From positions 1 to 18,007 of the forward strand of contig DASUSF010000212.1 in NCBI GenBank assembly GCA_036375275.1: a stretch of DNA of 18,007 nucleotides, written 5' to 3'. Made by a program: the position numbers and the translations under genes. Origin of the DNA: DASUSF01 sp036375275. GTDB taxonomy: Bacteria > Pseudomonadota > Alphaproteobacteria > Geminicoccales > Geminicoccaceae. The notes under the pieces are model-generated. The model was not told the DNA's origin. It worked only from the letters and a program-made list of their open reading frames with translations, and did not search any database. Shown one piece after another: positions 7,562 to 13,104 of this stretch; the first letter of the stretch is position 1; each line of letters opens with the position of its first letter.

Positions 7562-7592
7562 CGAACAAGAAGAAAGCACAAGCGGTTGTGCT
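7562..7592 (-). terminator. Candidate intrinsic terminator or attenuator before the pentahaem gene
   Basis: On the minus strand a perfect 7-bp stem with a 4-base loop (agcacaa, ccgc, ttgtgct; 7592-7575) is followed at once by ttcttcttgtt. It lies about 210 bases past the kinase stop and 55-70 bases before the cytochrome start. It could end the kinase transcript, or act as an attenuator in the cytochrome leader. The stem has only three GC pairs, so strength is uncertain. Confidence 0.42.
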
Positions 7593-7673
7593 GCTCAAGC
7601 TGTGGTTAATCCGCCGAGGCCCGGCGGGCCGCCGGAAACGGCCGTGGGAAGCGCTTGTTGCCGGCGCGCCACT

Positions 7674-7746
7674 AGAGCAATTTTCGATGAGGCGGATCCG
7701 CCTCGAACTACGGCGCGCCTTCGCTCATCGAAAGCAAAATTGCTCT
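7674..7746. repeat. Intergenic palindromic repeat, copy 1 (AGAGCAATTTT type)
   Basis: The outer arms agagcaatttt (7674-7684) and aaaattgctct (7736-7746) are exact complements. They continue as tcgatga (7684-7690) and tcatcga (7725-7731) after a small bulge. Inside is a separate perfect 16-bp palindrome, gaggcggatccgcctc (7689-7704). The AT-rich arms stand out against the GC-rich surroundings. The AGAGCA...TGCTCT ends are shared with the next element, which suggests a dispersed family of REP/RIME-like elements. Confidence 0.72.
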
Positions 7747-7758
7747 GTCTCAACCGAT

Positions 7759-7804
7759 TAGAGCAGCTTTATCCGGACGGGCTCGCGAACCGGATGCTGC
7801 TCTA
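7759..7804. repeat. Intergenic palindromic repeat, copy 2, overlapping the kinase stop codon
   Basis: The arms tagagcagc+atccgg (7759-7776, with a ttt bulge) and ccggat+gctgctcta (7790-7804) pair perfectly around a 13-base loop. The outer cta is the kinase stop codon read on the other strand, so the element supplies the end of the gene. In the kinase mRNA this would form a strong 3' hairpin without a T-run, which is more likely to protect the 3' end than to terminate transcription. Confidence 0.7.
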
Positions 7805-10069
7805 GCGCGCGCGGAACTCGACCGGCGTCAGGCTGAGGGCGGTCCGGCCGATCGAGGGGTCGTCGAGCGCGTCGAGCAGCGCCGGGCGATAGGTGTCGAT
7901 CGTCTCCCCGATCGGTCGGAGGTCGTCGAAGAGCCGGTTCTCGGTGACCAGCGCGGCCAGGTACCCGGTGCCGAAGGGACCGGAGATCTGCCAGTGGCGG
8001 ACGCCGCTGGCGCGCTCGTCCTCCTCCACGCCGACCCGGATCATCGCCCCTTCATCGAGCTCGTTGTCGACGCGCAGCGGCTCCGGCAGGAGGTGAAACA
8101 CTTCGCCGTTGTCGGTGTAGACGTCGAGGTACAGGTAGCCGCCGAGATCCTCGGGCATCGCCACCTCGACCACCAGATACTCCTGGTCGAGATAGACCCC
8201 GTCCTCCTTGTTGAGGAAGATCTCGGGCGTCGCCCCTGGCTCCGGCTCGACCGCAGCGAGCAGGGTTTCGGCGAACGCGCAGCCCGGCTCGTCTGCCGAG
8301 CACTCGAGCGTCGCGGCCCCACCGTCCGCCTCCGGCACGTCCGGCGCCGCGTCGGTTCGCACCGCCGCCACGTCGGTCTCCTCGGCCGCGCCGCCCTGCT
8401 GCTGATCGTCCGGGCCGGCCCCGGCGGCCTGCTCGCCCTGATCCGGCTCGGGCGGCACCTCGGTGATGCTCGCCGCATCGCTCCCCGGTGCCGGCGGCTC
8501 ATCGCCGCCGGGCCGGTCCTCCTCGCCCAACGCCGCGAGGTCCTGATCGCCGGCCTCCTCCCCTTGACCACCTTCGTCGGTCGCGCCTGCCGGCGGTCCG
8601 CCATCGCCCGCCGGCTGATCCTGCTCGCGCAGCGACTGGGCGAAGGTCGGCTGGCCCGACTGCGCGCCTCCACCGCTCGGACCGGCGGCGACGTCCGCGG
8701 GCTCCTCCTCCGCGACACCTTCCTCCTCCGCGACGCCCTCCTCCTCCGCGGCGCCGGCCGGACCGGCCGGCGGCTCGGCGCCGGCAGCGGGCGGCTCGCC
8801 CGCCCCCTCCGGCTCGCCGGCCTCCTGGCCCGCGCCCGGCTCATCCTCCGCGCCTCCCGGCACGGCATCCGCGACCTCCGGCTCGTCCGGCGCATCGCCG
8901 CCCGAGAACGCCCAGAAGCCGCCGGCTCCCACCACCAGCAGCAGCACCAGGCCGGCCGCGACCGGCACCAGGCGCGAGTTCTGCATGATCGCGCCGAACT
9001 TCCTGGATGCGTCCCGGTACGGTGGCGGCGGGGGGACCGTTCCCGGTGCGCCGCCGGCTGGGCCGGTGGACGTCGCTCCGGTGGCGGTCGCTCCGGCCGT
9101 GTCCGTCCCGGTGGAGGTCGTGCCGGTGGAGGTCGCGCCGGTCGAGGTCGCGCCGGTGGACGTTCTGCCGGTGGAGGTCCTGGCGGTCTCGCCCACCAGG
9201 GTAGCGTCCGCCGTGCCCGCGACGACGCCTCTCGCAACCCCCGACGGCGCCGCCTGGTCGAGCGCGTCGAGGGCCGCGACCACGTCCTCGGCCGACGCCG
9301 GGCGGTCCGCCGGCTTCTTCGCAAGCAGCCGCTCGACCAGCTCGGCGAGCGATTCCGGAACCTCGGGCCGGACCTCGCGCAGCGGCGTCGGGTCCTTGAA
9401 CAGGATGCCGTGGTAGACCGCGCTGACGCTTTCGCCCTCGAACGCGGGCTTGCCCGCCAGCAGCTCGTAGAGCAGCGCCCCGAGCGCGAACAGGTCGGTG
9501 CACTTGCTGACCTCGCCACCTTCCACCTGCTCCGGCGCCATGTAGCGGGGCGTGCCGATCCGCTGGCCCATCTGGGTCAGCTGCGCGCCGCCCTCCCGCT
9601 CGCGCTTGGCGGCGCCGAAGTCGGTCAGCTTGGCCATCTTGGTCTTGCGCTCGAGCAGCACGTTGCTCGGCTTGACGTCCCGGTGGATCAGGCCGCCGGC
9701 GTGCGCCGCGGCGAGCGCGCTCGCGACGTCGCGCGCGATCTTGACCGCGACCGGCAGGTCGACCCAGCCCTTGCGCCACTCGTCGAGCGGCTGGCCGTCG
9801 ACCAGGTCCATGACGATGAAGGGCTGGGCCTCGGAATCGTCGACGTCGAGCACCCGGACGATGTTCGGGTGGGTCAGGGCGTGCGCGGAGCGGGCATCGT
9901 CCAGAAACCGGGCGACGTACTGCTGGTCGCTGCACACCTCCTTCTTCAGCACCTTGATCGCGACGTCGCGCTCCAGCAGCGGGTGGCGCGAAGCGAACAC
10001 CTCGCTCATCGCGCCTTCGCCGATCCGCTGGCCGAGCTCGTAGCGCCCGAGCTTGTCACCGGTGTTCAC
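7802..10069 (-). CDS. Transmembrane Ser/Thr protein kinase with C-terminal DUF4384-like domain
   Basis: From the GTG at 10069 the protein has 755 residues. An upstream ATG at 10219 would add only a shadow of the phosphatase frame. A Hanks-type kinase domain fills about 10-270, with glycine loop GEGAMSEVF, VAIK Lys39, HRDVKPSN (Asp131), DFG (150-152) and APE (178-180). The helix-C Glu is replaced by Asp58. A Thr/Ser repeat region follows (297-336), then Pro-rich sequence, one membrane helix (about 366-388) and a long acidic Pro/Glu/Gly-rich segment. The C-terminal domain from about residue 620 resembles DUF4384, with Y-x-D-x-Y-T-x-N-G-x-V...LLP. The kinase should face the cytoplasm and DUF4384 the periplasm. 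The PP2C gene just upstream is its probable antagonist. Confidence 0.92.
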   Translation of the reverse strand: MNTGDKLGRYELGQRIGEGAMSEVFASRHPLLERDVAIKVLKKEVCSDQQYVARFLDDARSAHALTHPNIVRVLDVDDSEAQPFIVMDLVDGQPLDEWRKGWVDLPVAVKIARDVASALAAAHAGGLIHRDVKPSNVLLERKTKMAKLTDFGAAKREREGGAQLTQMGQRIGTPRYMAPEQVEGGEVSKCTDLFALGALLYELLAGKPAFEGESVSAVYHGILFKDPTPLREVRPEVPESLAELVERLLAKKPADRPASAEDVVAALDALDQAAPSGVARGVVAGTADATLVGETARTSTGRTSTGATSTGATSTGTTSTGTDTAGATATGATSTGPAGGAPGTVPPPPPYRDASRKFGAIMQNSRLVPVAAGLVLLLVVGAGGFWAFSGGDAPDEPEVADAVPGGAEDEPGAGQEAGEPEGAGEPPAAGAEPPAGPAGAAEEEGVAEEEGVAEEEPADVAAGPSGGGAQSGQPTFAQSLREQDQPAGDGGPPAGATDEGGQGEEAGDQDLAALGEEDRPGGDEPPAPGSDAASITEVPPEPDQGEQAAGAGPDDQQQGGAAEETDVAAVRTDAAPDVPEADGGAATLECSADEPGCAFAETLLAAVEPEPGATPEIFLNKEDGVYLDQEYLVVEVAMPEDLGGYLYLDVYTDNGEVFHLLPEPLRVDNELDEGAMIRVGVEEDERASGVRHWQISGPFGTGYLAALVTENRLFDDLRPIGETIDTYRPALLDALDDPSIGRTALSLTPVEFRAR
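8703..8756. repeat. Three tandem 18-bp repeats coding EEEGVA in the kinase
   Basis: Units begin at 8703, 8721 and 8739, each starting tcctcctccgcg and differing only near the end. On the minus strand they encode three EEEG(V)A-like acidic blocks in the low-complexity periplasmic linker of the kinase. They are probably a flexible spacer that can change length by slippage. Confidence 0.7.
9062..9181. repeat. Eight tandem 15-bp repeats coding xTSTG in the kinase
   Basis: Kinase residues 297-336 consist of eight five-residue units: RTSTG twice, ATSTG twice, TTSTG, TDTAG, ATATG and ATSTG. On the plus strand the units look like ccggtggaggtcgcg with point changes. The block lies between the kinase domain and the membrane helix, and about half of its residues are Thr or Ser. 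It is a natural place for autophosphorylation. Confidence 0.8.
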
Positions 10070-10167
10070 GTGCCTGCCCCCGTCTGCCCGCAGCCTCGGC
10101 TGCGGGATTGTTGCCCCGTCGACGCCGGCCCCAGCCGGCAGCGACGCTCGGTCTCGATGTCGTTCAT
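10066..10167 (-). CDS. Possible 33-residue bridging ORF between phosphatase and kinase
   Basis: An ATG at 10167 overlaps the phosphatase stop as ATGA (10167-10164). Its frame closes with a TGA that overlaps the kinase GTG as GTGA (10069-10066). The reading frame begins MNDIETERRC and ends QTGAGT, and resembles nothing I recognise. Its main role may be to carry terminating ribosomes to the kinase start through the hairpin-rich gap, not to make a working peptide. No clear ribosome site of its own is seen, which fits reinitiation. Confidence 0.4.
   Translation of the reverse strand: MNDIETERRCRLGPASTGQQSRSRGCGQTGAGT
10087..10106 (-). promoter_or_regulatory. Hairpin just upstream of the kinase ribosome-binding site
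   Basis: A perfect 8-bp stem (cccgcagc and gctgcggg) closes a 4-base loop. It ends about 17 bases before the kinase GTG, next to the GGGGGCAGG ribosome site. A second small hairpin (gccggc, loop ccca, 10124-10139) lies further up. Both are inside the 33-codon frame, so translating it would melt them. This could set the kinase:phosphatase ratio. Confidence 0.4.
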
Positions 10168-10880
10168 GCCCGCTCGACCGCGACCAGCACGATCGCGATG
10201 TTGTCCGGCGCCCCCGCATCGAGCACCGCCCGGATCATGCCATCGGCCGCCGCACCGAGGTCGGGCAGCGCCGCGAACTTCGAGATCACGCGATCGGTGA
10301 GCACGCCGTGCAGCCCGTCGCTGCACAGGAGATAGCGGTCGCCGGGGCGAAGCTTGCCGCGCAGCACCTCGAGCTGCAGCCGGTCGGCCATGCCGACCGC
10401 CCGGGTGATCCGGTTGCGCAGCGGATGCTTGTGCGCCGCCTCCGGGGTCAGGGTGCCGCTGTCGACCAGCTCCTGGACCAGGCTGTGGTCGTGCGAAAGC
10501 ACCTCCAGCTGGCCGCCGCGGAGGCGATACAGCCGGCTGTCCCCGGCCCAGCCGCAGACGAACTGGTCGCCGTGCGCGAGCAGCACGATCACCGTGCTGC
10601 CGCTGCTCCCGCGCTGGCCGCCGCGCAGCTCGCCGTGGACCCCCTCCAGTCGCCGCCGCACCTCCTGGAGCGCAGCCTCGAGGTCCGCGCCCGGCGGCGC
10701 CGCGGCGAGCGCGTCGTGGATCAGCTCGCTCGCCTGGTCGCCCCCCGCATGGCCGCCCATGCCGTCGGCCACCGCCCACAGCCCGATGTCCGGCCGGTCG
10801 ACGAGGTTGTCCTCGTTGTGCGACCGGACCAGCCCGGTGTCGGTTCGCGCGACGCTCCGAAAGCGGACCGACGAACTCAT
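10164..10880 (-). CDS. PP2C-family Ser/Thr protein phosphatase
   Basis: The 238-residue protein has the full PP2C/PPM motif set: TDTGLVRSHNEDN (Asp14, Glu23, Asp24), VADGMGGHAGGDQAS (Asp39), GSTVIV, WAGDSRLYRLR, SHDHSLVQEL, LLCSDGL (Asp188) and PDNIAIVLV (Asp226). The metal-binding aspartates are present, so a Mn2+/Mg2+-dependent cytoplasmic phosphatase is expected. There is no membrane helix or extra domain. The ATG at 10880 follows an excellent AGGAGG site. As first gene of the leftward series and directly upstream of a Ser/Thr kinase, it is the likely opposing enzyme for kinase substrates, including the kinase's own Thr-rich juxtamembrane repeats. Regulatory PP2C proteins of type VI secretion clusters look similar, but no secretion genes lie here. 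Confidence 0.95.
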   Translation of the reverse strand: MSSSVRFRSVARTDTGLVRSHNEDNLVDRPDIGLWAVADGMGGHAGGDQASELIHDALAAAPPGADLEAALQEVRRRLEGVHGELRGGQRGSSGSTVIVLLAHGDQFVCGWAGDSRLYRLRGGQLEVLSHDHSLVQELVDSGTLTPEAAHKHPLRNRITRAVGMADRLQLEVLRGKLRPGDRYLLCSDGLHGVLTDRVISKFAALPDLGAAADGMIRAVLDAGAPDNIAIVLVAVERA

Positions 10881-10903
10881 CCCGCCTCCTTTGCCATGAT
10901 CGC

Positions 10904-10929
10904 CGGCACGTTCCCCACGTGGCGTGCCG
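10904..10929. promoter_or_regulatory. Nested palindrome in the phosphatase leader
   Basis: The arms cggcacg (10904-10910) and cgtgccg (10923-10929) enclose a palindromic ccacgtgg (10915-10922). It lies 24-50 bases upstream of the phosphatase ATG. This symmetry suits a dimeric regulator's operator or a leader hairpin. No regulator is encoded in the window. Confidence 0.35.
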
Positions 10930-11019
10930 CCGCTGCCTCTATCCCGTAACTCACGCTCATCGATCGGGGAACCGCATCCTCAGGTGACGCGGGTGTCCCG
11001 ATGAGCGCCCGTTCCGGGC

Positions 11020-11048
11020 TTTAAAGCCCAGCGGGTAAGCGTTAGCAT
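11020..11048 (+). promoter_or_regulatory. Candidate promoter for the OmpA-family gene
   Basis: TTTAAA (11020-11025) and TAGCAT (11043-11048) are 17 bases apart, each matching four of six consensus bases, and lie about 28 bases before the ATG at 11076. The -35 box sits within a perfect 14-bp palindrome, gggctttaaagccc (11016-11029), that a repressor could cover. The rest of the divergent gap (10881-11075) also holds a 9-bp inverted repeat, cgctcatcg/cgatgagcg (10954-10962 and 10999-11007). Confidence 0.3.
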
Positions 11049-11075
11049 TCGCTGAGCATCGTGGTGGAGGTGACA

Positions 11076-11642
11076 ATGAAAGCGCGTACGTGGCTGGTTC
11101 TCGGCGTCGTCGGTTCACTCTGCGCGGCCCCCGCGTTCGGGCAGGACGCCGATCCACGCTATAAGTCGGACGAGTTGTCCGCAATCCTCAACTCCGACGG
11201 TCCGGCCTATCGGGCCGACGATCTGACCGCGATCCTGACCCCGGTGCGCACACGCTCGCTGAGCCCCGGCCAGGGCCCCCAGCCCGGACAGCCGGGCAGC
11301 GGCGTGATCCCCGACCTCAGGATCACCTTCGAATTCGGGTCGGCCAAACTGACGCCGCAGGCGATCGCCCAGCTCGACGAGCTCGGCAAGGCGATGCAGG
11401 CCGACATGCTCAAGACCTTCCGCTTCGAGGTCAACGGCCACACCGACGCCGTCGGCAGCGAAAAGTACAACAGCTGGCTGTCCGGCGAGCGCGCCGCCTC
11501 GGTCAAGAAGTACCTGACCGAGCAGCACGGCGTCGATCCGGAGCGGCTGCAGGCCGAGGGCTGGGGCGAGACCAACCTCGCCATGCCGGCCGATCCGAAG
11601 AACTGGGTCAACCGCCGGGTCGAGGTGAAGACGATCCAGTAG
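11076..11642 (+). CDS. Exported OmpA-family peptidoglycan-binding protein
   Basis: The product has 188 residues starting at the ATG at 11076, which follows GGAGGTG. A GTG at 11061 in the same frame lacks a comparable site. A signal peptide covers about 1-23 (LVLGVVGSLCAAPAFGQ). An OmpA C-terminal domain fills about 82-188: FEFGSAKLTPQA, then NGHTDAVGSEKYN with Asp124, Arg139 in SGERAASV, and NRRVEVK. Asp124 and Arg139 are 15 apart, matching the pair in OmpA that grips diaminopimelate. Between signal and domain a short motif is duplicated, YKSDELSAIL (29-38) and YRADDLTAIL (45-54), which looks like a docking or spacer element. There is no lipobox. It is divergent from the phosphatase and ends in a strong terminator, so it is a single-gene unit. 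Confidence 0.92.
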   Translation: MKARTWLVLGVVGSLCAAPAFGQDADPRYKSDELSAILNSDGPAYRADDLTAILTPVRTRSLSPGQGPQPGQPGSGVIPDLRITFEFGSAKLTPQAIAQLDELGKAMQADMLKTFRFEVNGHTDAVGSEKYNSWLSGERAASVKKYLTEQHGVDPERLQAEGWGETNLAMPADPKNWVNRRVEVKTIQ

Positions 11643-11700
11643 TCGCGCCGGACGCACCCGCCCGCGCGGCCGCGATCGCCGCGGCCCGCGCCGTCGAGCC

Positions 11701-11738
11701 AGAGGGCACCGGACCACCGGTGCCCTCTCGTCTTTCCC
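11701..11738 (+). terminator. Intrinsic terminator after the OmpA-family gene
   Basis: A perfect 12-bp stem, agagggcaccgg (11701-11712) and its complement (11717-11728), closes a 4-base loop. It is followed by cgtctttccc. It lies 58 bases past the stop. The T-run is short, but the stem is very stable. Confidence 0.8.
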
Positions 11739-11861
11739 GACCGGCAGCGGCGGCGGCGGCTGGGGAACCCTTCCATGCACCCTGGGTTTCATCATCATCA
11801 TTGCTGGCAAACCGGAGCACGACCGCGCGTCGGAACCGGCTTCGGAAGCTGGAGAGGCGTG

Positions 11862-12245
11862 ATGAAGGTGACGACGAAGATCCGGGGCGGCATCCTGGTC
11901 GGCGGCCTCTTCATGCTGGCCGGCTGCGCCGGGACCCCGCCGCCCGAGGCCGAGCTGACCGCGGCCGAGCTCTCGGTCCGGGAAGCCGAGGAGGCGGACG
12001 CTCAGCAGCTCGCGCCGGTGCCGCTCCAGGAGGCGCGCGAGAAGCTGGCGCGGGCCCGGCAGGCGGTGGAGGACGAAGAGATGGTCGCGGCCCGGCGCTT
12101 CGCCGAGCAGGCGGCCGCCGACGCCCAGCTCGCCGAGGCGCAGGCGCGGGCGGAGATGGCCCGGACCAGCCTCCGGGAGGTGCAGCAGGGGGTCCAGCAG
12201 CTGCGCGAGAGGGCGCTCGACGCGCCGACCGGCACCGGAGGATGA
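11862..12245 (+). CDS. DUF4398-like lipoprotein
   Basis: The product has 127 residues from the ATG at 11862, which follows GGAGAGG. The longer frame from 11775 starts with a His/Trp-rich stretch that does not look real. A lipoprotein signal ends in the lipobox LAGC, with Cys22 as the lipidated residue. The rest is Ala/Glu/Arg-rich, predicted as long helices (AREKLARARQAVEDEEMVAA...AEQAAADAQLAEAQ). This is the pattern of DUF4398, a helical domain often found next to or fused with OmpA domains. Its stop overlaps an in-frame ATG of the next gene as ATGA. The inferred role is a helical envelope spacer that may pair with the similar N-terminal half of its neighbour. Confidence 0.82.
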   Translation: MKVTTKIRGGILVGGLFMLAGCAGTPPPEAELTAAELSVREAEEADAQQLAPVPLQEAREKLARARQAVEDEEMVAARRFAEQAAADAQLAEAQARAEMARTSLREVQQGVQQLRERALDAPTGTGG

Positions 12246-12250
12246 CCGCC

Positions 12251-13063
12251 ATGACCGACGGACGCATGGTTCCAGCCTCTCCCGCCGTCGCGGTCCGGGC
12301 GGCGGCCGGCCTGCTCGCGATCGGGCTGATCGCGGGCTGCGGCAACGTCCCGAGCCCCGCGCTCGAGGAGGCGCGGATGCGGGTGCAGGCGGCCCAGGAC
12401 GACCCGCAGGTGCTCCGCTACGCCCCGGACGCGCTCGACGAGGCGGTCGCGGCGCTCGAGCGGGCGGAGGCGGCGCGCGCCGCCGGGGCCGGGCGCGAGG
12501 AGGTCGGGCACCTGTCCTATATCGCCGAGCGCCGGGTCGACATCGCCGAGGCGCAGGCCCAGGAGAAGGCGGCGCAGGAGCAGATCCAGCAGGCAGGCAC
12601 GCGGCGCACCGCCGTCGAGCTCGAGGCGGAGCGCGCCCGGGCCGCCGAGCTCGAGCGCCGGCTCGCCGAGCTCCAGGCCGAGCAGACCGAGCGCGGCTAC
12701 GTCATGACCCTCGGCGACGTCCTGTTCGACGTCGACCGGGCGGAGCTGACCGCCGGGGGGATGCAGAACGTCGCCCGGCTCGCCGACTTCATGAAGGCGT
12801 TTCCGGACCGCAGCGTGCTGGTCGAGGGGCACACCGACAGCACCGGCGAAGAGGGCTACAACCTGCAGCTCTCCGAGCTTCGCGCCCGCGCGGTGGAGGA
12901 GGTGCTGATCCGGCAGGGGATTGACCCCGCCCGGATCAGCGCGCGAGGCTACGGCGAGGCCTATCCTGTGGCGGGCAACGACACCTCGGCCGGGCGGCAG
13001 CAGAACCGGCGGGTCGAGATCGTGATCCTGGACGCCAACCAGCAGCCGATCCCGCGCGCCTGA
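12251..13063 (+). CDS. OmpA-domain lipoprotein with DUF4398-like helical N-terminal half
   Basis: The ATG at 12251 lies nine bases after GGAGG and gives 270 residues. An ATG at 12242 overlaps the previous stop but abuts the ribosome site, so it is less likely. A lipobox (LIAGC, Cys30) ends the signal. Residues about 37-150 are helical, Ala/Glu/Arg-rich and similar in style to the preceding lipoprotein. The OmpA domain (154-270) has LGDVLFDVDRAELT, EGHTDSTGEEGYN with Asp196, LRARAVEEVL with Arg211, and NRRVEIVI. The Asp/Arg pair is again 15 residues apart. It probably anchors the outer membrane to peptidoglycan, Pal-like, with a coiled helix as spacer. The two lipoprotein genes form a translationally close pair. 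Confidence 0.9.
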   Translation: MTDGRMVPASPAVAVRAAAGLLAIGLIAGCGNVPSPALEEARMRVQAAQDDPQVLRYAPDALDEAVAALERAEAARAAGAGREEVGHLSYIAERRVDIAEAQAQEKAAQEQIQQAGTRRTAVELEAERARAAELERRLAELQAEQTERGYVMTLGDVLFDVDRAELTAGGMQNVARLADFMKAFPDRSVLVEGHTDSTGEEGYNLQLSELRARAVEEVLIRQGIDPARISARGYGEAYPVAGNDTSAGRQQNRRVEIVILDANQQPIPRA

Positions 13064-13104
13064 GCGGCGCCCGGCCGGTCGGCGCCGGCCGGCGGAACAG
13101 CAGT

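Noticed and set aside
7608..7640. GC-rich stem ggccc/gggcc in the kinase-cytochrome gap
   Set aside because: It is a short stem of G and C only, expected by chance here, with no T-run or conserved context.
10070..10219. Longer kinase N-terminus from the ATG at 10219
   Set aside because: The added residues overlap the phosphatase frame and are low-complexity. The GTG at 10069 starts ten residues before the kinase domain and is coupled to a preceding stop.
10164..13063. Type VI secretion regulatory locus (PP2C, kinase, FHA, OmpA-like set)
   Set aside because: That gene mix occurs near type VI clusters, but no sheath, baseplate, TssM, TssL or ClpV gene is present, and the FHA domain is on a cytochrome.
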